A stretch of DNA of 64,000 bases, taken from NCBI GenBank assembly GCA_030686995.1, contig CM060686.1, forward strand, positions 72,086,819-72,150,818. The letters are read 5' to 3'. Origin of the DNA: Artemisia argyi. Its lineage: Eukaryota > Streptophyta > Magnoliopsida > Asterales > Asteraceae. The notes under the pieces were generated by a model. It did no database searches and had not been told where the DNA came from. It worked only from the letters and a program-made list of their open reading frames with translations. Below are positions 24,303 to 35,049 of this stretch, one piece after another. Positions within the stretch are counted from its first letter, which is position 1; each line of letters starts with the position of its first letter. Position numbers and translations under genes: made by a program.

Positions 24303-24320
24303 TCCCGGGCTGCGGCGCCA
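24303..24320 (-). other. Primer binding site of element C
   Basis: On the minus strand TGGCGCCGCAGCCCGGGA, two or three changes from the tRNA-Asp-type sites of A and B, at the same distance from the LTR end. Confidence 0.75.
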
Positions 24321-25163
24321 AAAACTTGAGGCGTGGTTTTGCAACCTTGCAAAAGGTTTTACCTCTCAAGGGATCTTGAGAAGCTTGCAACCCCCACCAG
24401 GCAGTGTACCTGACCGATGCAGTATAGTGTAGTGGCAAGTACCGGGGGATTGATCGTTCAACTCAAAGAATAGTGTTCGCTAGGGTTAAAACTCAATTAA
24501 ACTAGGTCTAGAGATGAGGGATGATTCTTTTTGTATTTTTATATTTTATGAAAAGCAAGTAAAAATCTCGGGTTTGGAAGAATGGGCGGAATTAGTTGCT
24601 GGTCAACTAACCCAAATAACTACAAATGTAGTAGAAATAAAATAAAATAACACTAAAGTAAATGTGGAGAAAAACAATAATAAGAGAAATGTGTTTACTT
24701 AGATTTCACTACTCCCTAGCTATCTTTTACTAGTTGATTAGTTTGTTACAATTGCATGGATGATGGGTTATATTCCTTAATACCATTCGTAGGGCCGTGT
24801 ACGATCTTCCCTAACTCTATAAGCTTCTACCTCTTCCTCTGTCGAGCCGACTACTAGCTCATAACATGGCCTCCTTAGTAGTTACTTATGCATTAAATAC
24901 AACCAATTTATCGTAGGACGTTCAAGCATGTTACCAATTGGAAGTCTGGCAGTTTTCTTAAGCCTAACATCGAAATCATTCATCCACAACAATTATAAAC
25001 AAATAACCAACCAATAATCAATAACTAAGTTTCATTACATCTAAGCAAACAAAAAGAAAACCTAGCCTAGCATGTTAAAGTAAAGACAAGCATAAAATCG
25101 TGCTAGGGTTTCTCCAAAAACTATCCCAAAGTTCTCCTCTATTAAGAAATGAAAAATAGAAAA

Positions 25164-25174
25164 CTATATATAAA
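25164..25174 (-). promoter_or_regulatory. TATA box of element C LTR
   Basis: TTTATATATAG on the minus strand, immediately downstream of the palindrome cluster in the direction of transcription, as in element B. Confidence 0.7.
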
Positions 25175-25189
25175 TTTTTGGGTCTGAAA

Positions 25190-25435
25190 GCGTCACGTGT
25201 AAATCCTGACGCCGTCAACTCTCCGCCATAAAAACTCTCGTATTGCCTAGGTCCAGATCTGACGCCGTCATGTGTAACTTATCTCTTGGCCATCTCTTGT
25301 ATTTTGTACGTGACGGCCATGGTGACGCCGTCACGTGTAAATCCTCCAAAACATTTCGGCGCGTCACGTGTATTTAATTTATCCACCTTTTTGTCCATGA
25401 GTGACGGCGGCACATGCAATTCCTAACGTCGTCAG
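25190..25435 (-). promoter_or_regulatory. Cluster of TGACGGCGTCA palindromes in element C U3
   Basis: Copies or near-copies lie at 25191, 25209, 25260, 25310, 25331, 25371, 25402 and 25425. Several continue into CACGTG, so TGACG and G-box cores overlap. The order and spacing differ from element B although the motif is kept. Confidence 0.68.
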
Positions 25436-25638
25436 GTACCAATTTCAGTATGATTTGGAGACTTTGTCGTTTTCTTCACTTTTTCGCTCCAAAAACGTCC
25501 AAAATGCTTCCTTTTCCAGATTTCTTCTCCAAAGTACCGAAAATGACAAAAGGAACGATTTAGGGCAATATTTGATCAAATAATCTCGACTTTGGGCTTA
25601 AATGACCCCCTAAAAGCGGTACACTTTTCGTCTCATCA

Positions 25639-27373
25639 AAGAGTGGCTTTATTGTACACATCAAGAAGGGTCTCGAAGCGGAAGTAAAGATCCGACTGAG
25701 CCGCGACACTATTACCCAATAATAACCAAGAACGCTGACAAGCATCAATATCGTCCAACTCTTCAAGATACTTTTCCTCACAAGGAGGAGCAAGATGGAT
25801 CTTCAAATCATGGCATATAGAAGAATTTTTCAAACGGGCACTTCTCTTTACCGACCACTCCGGTACAAACAACCCCTCGGAGGAAGACTCATCCTTACCA
25901 TCATCACCATCATCAACATTATCAACAACCTTTCTTTATCACGGCTGGAAGAAACAACCGGAGGATTACCTGAAATACAAACAATACATAACTAAGTCAC
26001 AAAAAAGATAATAAATGAGTATATATAAAAGTAAATGCATTTAACGCTCGAACAACTCACCAGTATCAGCATCACCAACATGAATGCTTCCACCCTCCTC
26101 GCCGATTGGTGGCTTCCCTACCACAATTGGAGGCACGGATCGGATAGGAGTGGGAGCAGGGACATGCTCTTCAGAATCTAAGTCAACAACAGGAACAAAG
26201 TTAGCCGGCTTACTCCTCTTTGACAGACGAGCGGTAACACCTTCCCCTCCGGCCCGCTTGCCTTTGGACTTGACCTTGCTAACTCCCTCACCTGCTTGAT
26301 ACTTCTTTGAAGCCAGTCGAGCAGCTTGCTCTTGCTTCTTCCTCCTAGCCTCTAGAAATTTCTCATCGGCCACCTCCACTCTCTTCAATTCAGCAGTTTT
26401 TTCCAAAATATCCACGTTGGACTCGGCCGGCTTGGTCACATGTAGCTCGTGGGACTGCCCCTCTCAGTATTTGTCGCCCTTGACCATGGAGGCCCCTATT
26501 CGGCGTTTAGACTTAATCAGGTAGTCAGACATCGTCAAACCTGCAAGCAATAGGCCAAAAATATGAGTTATTAAACAACAAACACGCATAAAAGTCAAAT
26601 TACAAGAAAATCAAAATAAGGGCTATACCCCTCCTCTCGGCGTCCCTAAGAGCGGCTCGGTAGCCGGGCTAATCCCAGTGGGAGGTCAATCCAAGAGCAT
26701 AAAGAAAGCCATAAGGAATCTAAATGAGATCAATCACATTTGCTGCTAGCCTTTCGGCATCCTCCATTCTATACTCGCCCTTAAGAAAGGGATCCGAGAT
26801 GTCAGAATCACGATGCCTCCAAGGCATCGCAAAAGGAATAGCCCGCCTGTCTATTAAGAAAAAATTGTATTTCCAACCCTTCAATCCGGTCAAGATCCCA
26901 TTAAAGCAAACCTTCATATCCCTACTGTTGTGTTTCTCAAAAGAAAACCAATCACCCGCCTTACTCAGTTTATAGAACACCCGAAAGAGAGAGGTAGTAG
27001 GATTGATGTGCAAACTCTGACTACACACTTCGAAAAGGGAAACAAGGTGTAAACGTAGTGGAACCAGCTGTGAGATATGGACTTTGAAATACTTGATCAC
27101 ATCTAACAAGAAGGTAGAGAAAGGCACGCAGATACACCCTTCGTAAAAATACTCCAAGTATAAACCGATCGCATCACTCGGTAACCTGTCCATTGTCATA
27201 CCCTCTGGAGGAGGCCTGGGATTTAGGTCTTCTGGAATACCGATCTCCATGACTTTCAAGATCACGGCCGTTTCATCCATACGAGATTTATACTTTTGAA
27301 TATCAAACTTGGGCACATAATCACCCAGCATCACGGCATCCTCGTCTTGAGTAGAAGAAGGTGAACCCGACAT
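25639..27373 (-). pseudogene. Spliced antisense extra ORF of element D (gypsy-type putative transposase domain)
   Basis: Exon 1 runs from the ATG at 27373 to about 26629 and encodes LPSDAIGLYLEYFYEG, SQLVPLRLHLVSLFEVC and WKYNFFLIDRR, the pattern of the plant 'putative gypsy type transposon' domain (Pfam PF04195). Proposed introns are 26628-26541 (GTATAG...TTGCAG) and 26060-25970 (GTGAGT...TTTCAG), each about 90 nt and phase-compatible. Exon 2 is basic and probably nuclear (KSKGKRAGG, RLSKRSKPA). Exon 3 is cut at 25639 by element C. Defects: in-frame stops at 26720-26722, in the following 30 codons (GGGAT-TAG) and at 26464-26466, plus a frameshift early in exon 3. Function of the family is unknown. 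Confidence 0.72.
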
Positions 27374-27568
27374 GGCTCAACCAGAGGGAAGAAGGGTATA
27401 GCCGAAGAACAAAAAACTAGTATGTATAAAATGGAACGTGCCTCTTTTGGACGAATGAACCACACAATAAATCGCTCACAAAAACTAAGAAAAACCTCTC
27501 GGAAATACCAACGGAAATGTGTCTGAGAGATGCACAGAATTACCATGGTAAAAATGAGGCAAATGACA

Positions 27569-27578
27569 CTATTTATAG
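27569..27578 (-). promoter_or_regulatory. Probable TATA box for the antisense ORF
   Basis: CTATAAATAG on the minus strand lies 195 bp upstream of the ATG at 27373. Just upstream on the same strand is GCCACGTCAGC, which combines ACGT and TGACG cores. Confidence 0.55.
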
Positions 27579-27851
27579 GCAAATGCAGGGAGCGTGAAAC
27601 GTCGCGCCTTGTCAGACGCTGACGTGGCGCTTTCACCTCCACATGATAAGGGATGCGTACATGTGTCAAAATCTTGTGGCACAGTAAAAAAGACAGCCCT
27701 CTTTAAAAATGACCAATAATGAACTTTGGCATGACATACATAATAACCAACCACAAAATCAAGCGGACTGAACCCCTCGGAAAAATTGAGACAAAAGTTT
27801 TTGCAAAGTATCACACCATTGGCATAACAAATACCATGACACTGGGGGACA

Positions 27852-28350
27852 TGCTGGCATATGTGTCCGAATGACCCACACCGAATGGACCATCATATCT
27901 TAGTGGACCCAACCGATCCATTCGGACTAACGGTAACTTCCGGACCCAAAGTCAAACATGACACATTGAGTATATGACAATTGATCAGAAGTAAGTAAGC
28001 AGAAAGAACAGAGAACCATAAAAGGAAAACTTACAAATGATGCTCAAATGTGCCATCACCCTGCTTGGTGATACCTGATGAGGAAAAAAACATTCCTTCT
28101 ATATAAGGAGGAGAAATCTTCACTTTAGGGTAACTAATTCCTTGCTCTCTTTATTTTCACCTATACTTATCTCCTTATCATATACTCATTCTCACGTCGG
28201 AGTTTGGTCCTAGGATAAAATCTGGGGAGAGACTAACGCATGTTTCTTTCTTATAGGAAACCGAAGGACCATAGACGATCTGAATTACCCAGACTGTCTG
28301 GAAGATCTACTTTACTTGTTGGGAATAAGACGCAAGATTTTACCTCAACA
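27852..28350 (+). repeat. Probable 3' LTR of element D
   Basis: Begins TGCTGGCATATG after a GGGGGACA tract and probably ends CCTCAACA. A TATA box CTATATAAGG is at 28099-28108 and CACGTCGGAGTTTGGTCC follows, the usual look of Tat-type LTRs in this plant group. No second copy is in the window, so the borders are provisional. Confidence 0.5.
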
Positions 28351-29248
28351 GAAATTGAGATGGGCTGTGAAGATAGGATTTTAGAGTTTGGAGCATGAGT
28401 TGATTGCAAAGAATGAAAAAGTTACAAGAATATGACTAGTTTGACTTTTTGGAAGTCAACATGTTTGTTGTTTGCCATACTTTTTCTTGTTGTTTTGGCA
28501 TTCAAATAAGAAATGTAAGGATGCTAGTTTCTTGTATCTTTAGTTGTATAAATAATAACCGTTATATTTGAATTATAAGTTTATGTGTTTTGTACCTTTG
28601 TGTTTGTGTGAAGGGACACGATATACATACACCTCCTATTTTAAAAATACCACACCCCCTAATCTATATGTGTACGAATTGGTTTTGTCTTTTTTGTTTT
28701 GTTGGTGGTTGAACATGATATCAAAATCAAAATGTTAGTGCAAAACTCATGTGTAAAACAAAGTAAAACCATGATTCGAAAGCTAAAACATTAGTTCACA
28801 GTAGTTAAAAGTACAAAAAAATTATTGTAGAGAACATGTATGCTACCTGATAAGTGCAAAACGAAGATATGTGCGACAATTTTTAGACTAAAAAATATTT
28901 AGTCAAACCAGATATATTTTGCAAGTATTTTGATACACACCTTTTACCCAAAGTTAACTCCACTTGATGAATTTGCTAAGTTTTATTTGTAAGATTTTAT
29001 TTGATTGAAATTGATTTGAGTTGTGAATCATACTCATATATACAGAATTATTTCAAAAGAGTTAGATATACGTTAAATCAGGTAATTAATGTGTTTATCA
29101 CTTATCACATCAAATATTTATTGCAAAAGAAACAGCCACCTGCACTTTGTAGGGGACAATCCCCTTGAGTTTGGTACCACAAAAGTTAAAATTTTCACAT
29201 GTTAGGACCACTATTACATTATACAAAGAGATGTGTTGATGACCAAGT
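28351..29248. other. Unassigned DNA; possible remnant of a host gene tail
   Basis: No intact gene. On the + strand a frame through 28352-28431 reads KLRWAVKIGF, stop, SLEHELIAKNEKVTR; in the next frame 28432-28509 gives a hydrophobic tail (TCLLFAILFLVVLAFK, stop) resembling a C-terminal membrane anchor. This could be a decayed last exon, but I do not recognise the protein. The rest (28510-29248) is AT-rich with no visible structure. Confidence 0.3.
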
Positions 29249-29257
29249 TTCAAAGAT

Positions 29258-29386
29258 GGCCATTGATACTCACACCACTCTTTTTTATTTTTGCACCACA
29301 ATCATGCATATCTCACATTGTAACATGTGCATTATGTGTGTAACATTGGTGAAAGTATAAAAAAAATGGTGTGAGTATCAACTCCC
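29258..29386. mobile_element. MULE-like MITE, 129 bp
   Basis: Terminal inverted repeats share TTGATACTCACACCA and extend to about 20 bp with mismatches. A perfect 9-bp duplication TTCAAAGAT flanks it (29249-29257 and 29387-29395). Nine-base duplications are typical of Mutator-like elements. No coding capacity. Confidence 0.85.
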
Positions 29387-29395
29387 TTCAAAGAT

Positions 29396-30045
29396 AGATG
29401 CAATAACAAAAAACAACACATGTTAATCCATTGAGAATGCTTCCTGGGCCGGTGACCAAGTTCCATCGGGGCCAAATACAAACTTTTTTATTTTCACGTA
29501 AAGATCCTCTTGGATCTTCCCCCGTTCTTGTGGTAGATTATGAATGGTGGTTCTTCATGTGAACTTGTTGTAGCTTTGTAGCTTGTTTGCCTTTTCCTTT
29601 ACCATAATCAATCAAACCTTCTTGCTGAGATCCATCCACCAAATCTATTTCATTCATACTAATGTGTCTGCACATTCATCTTGACTGTCTGCACAGTCTT
29701 GTTGTAAGGTTCCATATATCAAATAAATCATCTTGTGTCCATTCTTGGTTGTAGTAGTCATTTTTATGTTCCCATTCTTCTTCCTCCCCGAATCTTGCCA
29801 GATTTTCCTTTTCTATTCTTTCCTCCTCCTACAGTGTTAACATCAAAGCTTTTTCATCAACCATCTCTTGATGAGCTTGTTCATTAGCAACCCTCTTCTC
29901 TTCTTCTTCAACAAGGATCTATATTACTTGAATCTAGGTCTTCTATTTCTACCTCGTTATTGGCAATGACATGGTCATCTAGGAAACGTCTAAAATGTCG
30001 ACTATTACTACACAACTTATTATAAAAATTAATCATTAGTAGTTA
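29396..30045 (-). other. Unidentified, possibly decayed coding DNA
   Basis: The minus strand has patches of coding-like sequence (for example YNQEWTQDDLFDIWN near 29760) broken by many stops. I cannot assign a family. No functional gene is supported. Confidence 0.25.
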
Positions 30046-30054
30046 AATTCTTAA

Positions 30055-30194
30055 AGATAAAGATCCTCTAATGTTGAGTTTCAACATGACTTGTCATGTT
30101 GTCTCACATAAAATAAGGTGGGCCCTATAAAATAATCTATTTATAATTAAAAATAAGGGACCCACTAATGTTTATTTGAGACAACATGACAAGT
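30055..30194. mobile_element. MULE-like MITE copy 1, left part (split by element E)
   Basis: Terminal repeat AGATAAAGATCCTCTAATG, preceded by AATTCTTAA (30046-30054). The body matches the intact copy at 38611-38775. The right end resumes at 38571-38603 after element E. Confidence 0.8.
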
Positions 30195-30880
30195 TGATGC
30201 GTGCGATATGTCAGTGTAGCATATGGTGTTTTTGCTTTTTCAAGTTTTAAATTTATATTTAGCCGACTTATTACTAACACACACACTTAACAAGCAGTGT
30301 ACTCGATCAATATGTATATAGTGGTAAGTAGAGTGTCGAACACTAAGAATGGAACGTAATATCTAGTTGATTTGATTAGTATTTTAATATATTTGTACAC
30401 CGCCTTCAGATGCGGCGTAACTTGTTTCTCTATGCGGTGCATGTCCTTTAACGTCTTCGATAGTGTCTGGTGAATTCTTTAGCTTATACGCCGCATGTCG
30501 TAAATGAGATGCGGCGTGTTTGGAGTAGAACAAGTTGGTTATCCTTCGTTGACCAAAGTTTCATATGCGGCGCATGTTGTAATTAGCTGCAGCGCATTCT
30601 TCAAAGTCAGGCAATGGTCTTCGAATTCATCTAAGTATGATGTTGCGGCGTATCTGTGAGAATGATACGGCGCATCTCCTGGATTTCAGTAGAATTTTCC
30701 AATCTTGATCATTTAGCTCCATAATTCGCCCAAAATCATCAACTTTCTCCAATTGCTTATTTTTACCTGAGAATTACTAAAGTAAACAATTAAGTATCAA
30801 TTCTCATACAAAACGATATAAAATAAGTCAATTAAATAGGATAAATGATGCTAATAAAATGTACTTATTTGATCTTATCA
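30195..30880 (-). repeat. Element E 3' LTR with 739-bp internal deletion
   Basis: Collinear with 37146-38570 at both ends, but the segment matching about 37341-38080 is missing. The junction lies at AATAT, present at both edges, which suggests microhomology-mediated deletion. Confidence 0.9.
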
Positions 30881-30882
30881 AA

Positions 30883-30897
30883 TATCCCCCCACTTGA
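30883..30897 (-). other. Polypurine tract of element E
   Basis: On the minus strand CAAGTGGGGGGATA directly precedes the LTR start TGATAAGATC. A second copy, AAGTGGGGGGATGG, is at 32721-32735. Confidence 0.75.
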
Positions 30898-31199
30898 ACT
30901 TTACTTTTCCTCAAGTAAACCTTTAGATTAAACATAATGAAAGTGTATCCTTGATAGGATATTTTTACATTTAAGCACTTATTCATTTTATCATAATTGC
31001 ACTGCCAAACACTTAACCAATTAGAAACAAAATATATGTTTAATAAAAGCAAATCTAATCGTTTAACTTTCCGGACGTGACATATATTCTATCATATGCT
31101 TGACAAGGATACACATCTCCCTCACTAAAGCTAAGGAGTAACAGGTCTAAAGCAGTAGAAAGTGTTTTTTGGTCCATGGGTTAAACCTAGCTTTGCTTG

Positions 31200-31510
31200 A
31201 ACATCTCCTGCATAAACTTAGTAGATCGCTAGCATGAGTCCTTGATGTTTCAACTAACGGATGGTCACTAGTATGATTAATGGATCACTAGCACGAGTCC
31301 TTGACTTTCAAATGATGGATGGTCACTAATGTGTTCCTTGGATCGCTAGCGCGTTATTTTCATAACGGATGGTCACCAAGTTGCACACCAGATCGCTGGC
31401 ACATCATTTAATCAATCTTAAACTCGGATGATCACCAATTCACACACCAGATCGCTGGCGCGTTAGTCAATTAATCTAATACTCGGATGGTCACGACCTT
31501 ATTCACACAC
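31200..31510 (-). repeat. Diverged tandem repeats in element E 3' region
   Basis: The plus-strand pair GATCGCTAGC / GGATGGTCAC recurs about five times with a period near 60 bp. It occupies the same place (between ORF and polypurine tract) as the GGCTAGTCC repeats of element A. Confidence 0.7.
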
Positions 31511-33025
31511 TTGACATTTTTGCTTGGCCATTACCATATCCGGATGCTCGAAAGCTAACAACGGATATAATAATACGGTTGGGTATAGATAATATTTAAT
31601 AAAATAAAATACATAACAAGAAACAAATAGATTAAGTCCTAAGTGTGGTTAGAATACTTCCCTACCATCCCATGAATAAGACTCATATAATTGAATAACT
31701 CCCGCTTTGACTCTTTTTAACTCACGCTTTAGGTAGACACGAATTATACTCAATAAAATCTTAAACAAAGAATAAACTATCCTTAGTTCGCTTTCCCATA
31801 ACGGCCAACTCCTTTTCAATCCATAAATATAATACAACAATAGTGGCGACATCAACCACTTAGTACAAAACTTTACAATGTTGGCTTAAAACAAACTACC
31901 AACTTCTTCTTTCTTTTTCTTTTCTTAATTTTTTGATTTTTTTTTTCATATCCATACATAAACATAAAATAACTAATGGTGTAAAATTTCACCACATTAC
32001 CATCACAATATTTCTGGATAATTTTTCTTTACTTTTCAGGCATTCAGACATAACGTAATAGTGAAAGTAGTGAACACACGAAAAGCTGACTAAAAATATA
32101 CAATATGTACTTTCACTCCAATTGCATTGTGTAATTTCCCGACCTAACCAAAGATAATGAATTTACGCACACGAACAAAGGTAACGCAAGGAAACACACT
32201 TTGCCTAAGCAACTAACCACGGACTTAAATCTACAGGGTAGGCTAAGGTGGAAGGTGTAGCGAAAAACATACTAACAAGGGTGTATAAAACCTAAAGGAA
32301 TGGCTCTACGGGTTTTTCTAGGGATATCTTACTCTAAAAATGAGAGTAACAAAGGGTTTATACGGGGGTTAACTAACCAGTGTAGTTAGTTAATAGCACA
32401 TGACATATAAAGGCTTTTTGATGTAATCCTAGAATTTTACCAATTTAGACAAGTCACTCTAATTATAAAAATAATACTTATTATTGTGGTCTCGAACAGT
32501 ATACAAGTCAAGTTCTAAAGTTTACAAGTCACCGGCACACTCATAGATTTGTGAATTTTGATAAACTGAAATCACAATTTTAGAAAATAAAGTCTTGTGT
32601 GCAGCTATGCAACTTAGATTAAACAAAAACATGCTATTTTTTTTTTTAATTTTGATAATTTAAACGCAAATTAAAGCATATTCTTGAAAAATAAAGACAA
32701 GTAAGTGTTCTAATTCTCCATCCCCCCACTTAAGTTAAACAACGTCCCCGTTGTTTATTGAAATTAAAAACCGGAATTTAAAAAGAATTAGAACTGAAAA
32801 ACTCCCCTGATATTTGCTCGGTTTGATCCTCCATTATGCATTTGCAAGCAATAATTTCTGTGGATGTTAGGCTTTCGGCTTTTCATTATTCTTGTATCCA
32901 TAGAAAGTGTAGACAAATATAAATACCACCAATTATACACCTGAGTTTAAGAAGATCGATACTTGTACAAAATTCATTTGTGGTTAGAAAATAAAAATAA
33001 AAATAAAACTGTAAATCATCAGATC
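31511..33025 (-). other. Element E non-coding 3' region
   Basis: No coding potential seen. It is AT-rich, with the second polypurine-like motif at 32721 and, from 33028 on, palindromes of the GATGCGGCGCATC type. Confidence 0.6.
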
Positions 33026-33027
33026 AG

Positions 33028-33066
33028 TCGATGCGCCGCATCTTATGGAAGAAGATGCGCCGTATT
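33028..33066 (-). repeat. Palindrome pair GATGCGCCGCATC in element E
   Basis: GATGCGCCGCATC at 33030 and GATGCGCCGTATT at 33053, separated by about 10 bp. Further pairs are at 34792-34825 and 34897-34936. Confidence 0.7.
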
Positions 33067-33098
33067 GAGCCTGGAATTGGTACGGGTCAGAAAGATTA

Positions 33099-34783
33099 TG
33101 TTAGTGCAAATATTACGATATTTAATCTATACAGTCTCGTTTGTTTTGATTGATGACAAACGTATAACTTGATACATAACGTAAAATGTACAAGTTACTT
33201 GTAATCATTGTTTGTCTCAAAGTCTCGAGTCGTCGTATGCTACAACACAGGTTCGTACATGTTTGTATGTAGCATTATGATCAAACCCCTTGACCAACCA
33301 TTTAGAATGACTAAAATACTTTAGGAGTCTTTAAGTATTTTAGGTGTCAAAGTACACTTTAGGTGTTAAATAGAATAAGTGCCACATTAGGTGTCTAGAT
33401 AATATTAGTAAGTTTACAATATATAAAAATGTGTCTTATAACAACATAAATACATAAAACATTTTTAGTAACTTACTAAATATTATATAGCTAGCTAATT
33501 TTTTTTATACAAGTAATTTACCTTTTTAAGTTAATATATACATTTGTCTAAATGTATTTTTCATAAAATGGAAAACTATATTTGGAAATTATCTTTGTCA
33601 AATATCATTTAAGATGTGTCATAGATTGTAGTTGACTTGGAAACATCTTTGGAAAATAACTTGGTCAAAGAACTTGTAAGATGTGTCATAGTCCTTGTAA
33701 GTTGACTAGTAACATATATGTCTTGTCTTGTCAACATTTAGTTTCAAGTATATGCATATGTCTTGTCAATGTTGACTCTAATAGTAATCCATGGTTTTGG
33801 AACATGGTTTATAGAACATGGTTTTGGAAAACTTCTTTACTTATTTTGCCTATAAATAGAAGTTCATGTTTTACTTAGAAGTGTGATGAAAAGATGAAAA
33901 AAAACACACACACATAGATAAGTAGGAAACCATGTAGATTACCCTTTCAATAATGATCATAATGCTTCTAACATTCATCTTTGTTGTAAGCATATCATAC
34001 TTCATGATCCACCAAGAAGGTCACAAGATCTTGAAGTCATCATTCATTGAAGCATTCCAACATATGAAGATTCAAGGGCACTTGACATCCTCAATAGTTG
34101 AAGACTTCTTATTCAAGAAGTTCATGTAGATTAGGCATGCATATCCATTAGACTTTTATGTCATAGATCATCATTGTATCATAACAATATAGATTAGATG
34201 GTTTATGTGTTTGTGCCATAAAACACAAGGTTTTTATGTTGGGCCACAAAACATAGCGGGAGTGGTTGTACCCTTGGTAAAGAACTCGACATCTAGCTTA
34301 GTGTCGGTAAAAGTATAAGCGACGACGGGAGTTGTTGTACCCATGTAAAAGAACTAACGGGAGTGGTTGTACCCTTGTAAAAGAACTCGACATCTAGCTT
34401 AGTGTCGGTAAAAGTGTAAGCGACGATTGTAAGGTTTTCTCCGCCGAGAAGGGAGGTTGTTGATCTAGTGAAGTAACTCTCGAGTTGGATACTCGAGGAG
34501 TGGAGTAGGGCGGAGAGGAGATCCGTGACCGAACCACTATAAATCCCCGTGTTTGGTTTGCACTTTCCTTTTACTTATTGCTTTACTTTAATGTTTGCAT
34601 TACGTGATTGTTTGTGTTGTGACTTGTTGATTGTACTTGTGTGATAACATGTTTTAAGTTATGTTAGTCATAAACTACAAGTAACATCTTTCATATTAGA
34701 ACAAGCTAAAAATGGACATTTGATACAACAAGTTTAAAGTTTTTAAACGGTAAACTATTCAACCCGCCTTCTAGTTTTCCACA
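33099..34783 (+). mobile_element. Element F: Ty1/copia solo LTR (1685 bp) inserted in E
   Basis: Starts TGTTAGTGCA, ends TTTTCCACA, and is flanked by a perfect 5-bp duplication GATTA (33094-33098, 34784-34788). It has a TATA box CTATAAATAG at 33849-33858. Its 3' part has the TTTTCTCCGCCGAGAAG, GAACCACTATAAATCCC and ATTCAACCCGCCTTCTAG features I associate with Sirevirus-type copia LTRs. With no internal region and a matched duplication it is best read as a solo LTR left by LTR-LTR recombination. Confidence 0.82.
34257..34430 (+). repeat. 101-bp tandem repeat inside solo LTR F
   Basis: CGGGAGTGGTTGTACCC starts at 34257 and 34358, with a partial copy at 34326. Each full copy contains CTCGACATCTAGCTTAGTG. 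Confidence 0.8.
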
Positions 34784-35049
34784 GATTAGATGTGTCGCAT
34801 CCTTAACCAGCGATGCGCCGCATTAAATAAACTGACAGAAAGTTTATAGTTCAGAAAATAAAATGCAGAAAAAGTAAAAACAGATATGACATGTGCAGTA
34901 GATACGCCGCATCTATTGATGGAGATGCGCCACATCTGCTACAGGTCTGACAGACTCGACAGCAAAAACAATAAAGATAAATCTGGGTTGTCTCCCGGTA
35001 AGCACTTTTCTTTATTGCAGAGTCTTCAAGTTAGACTCACGTTCAACTT

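Larger units (their letters stand above)
23405..25638 (-). mobile_element. Element C: Athila-like retrotransposon, 5' part
   Basis: Reading right to left: 5' LTR (25638-24327), tRNA-Asp-type primer site, leader, gag. The gag is interrupted at 23404 by LTR3 of element B. The remainder should lie left of the window, beyond elements B and A. LTR and leader are alignable with element B but clearly diverged, so C is an older relative. Its right border abuts AAGAG, the likely target duplication, inside the extra ORF of element D. Confidence 0.85.
24327..25638 (-). repeat. Element C 5' LTR (1312 bp)
   Basis: On the minus strand it starts TGATGAGACG and ends CACGCCTCA. The first 150 bases align with element B LTRs (TTTTAGGGGGTCATTTAAGCCC region), so B and C are one superfamily. 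Confidence 0.88.
25639..28350 (+). mobile_element. Element D: 3' end of a Tat-type Ty3/gypsy element
   Basis: What remains is an antisense extra ORF (25639-27373), its probable promoter, a polypurine tract (about 27840-27849, ACTGGGGGA) and a probable 3' LTR. The assignment rests on the antisense-ORF arrangement, known from Tat-lineage elements such as maize Grande, and on the polypurine tract position. The 5' part should lie left of element C, outside the window. Confidence 0.6.

Noticed and set aside
27331..27814. Minus-strand ORFs upstream of the antisense extra ORF
   Set aside because: They overlap the proposed promoter and 5' untranslated region, show no domain and have chance-like composition.
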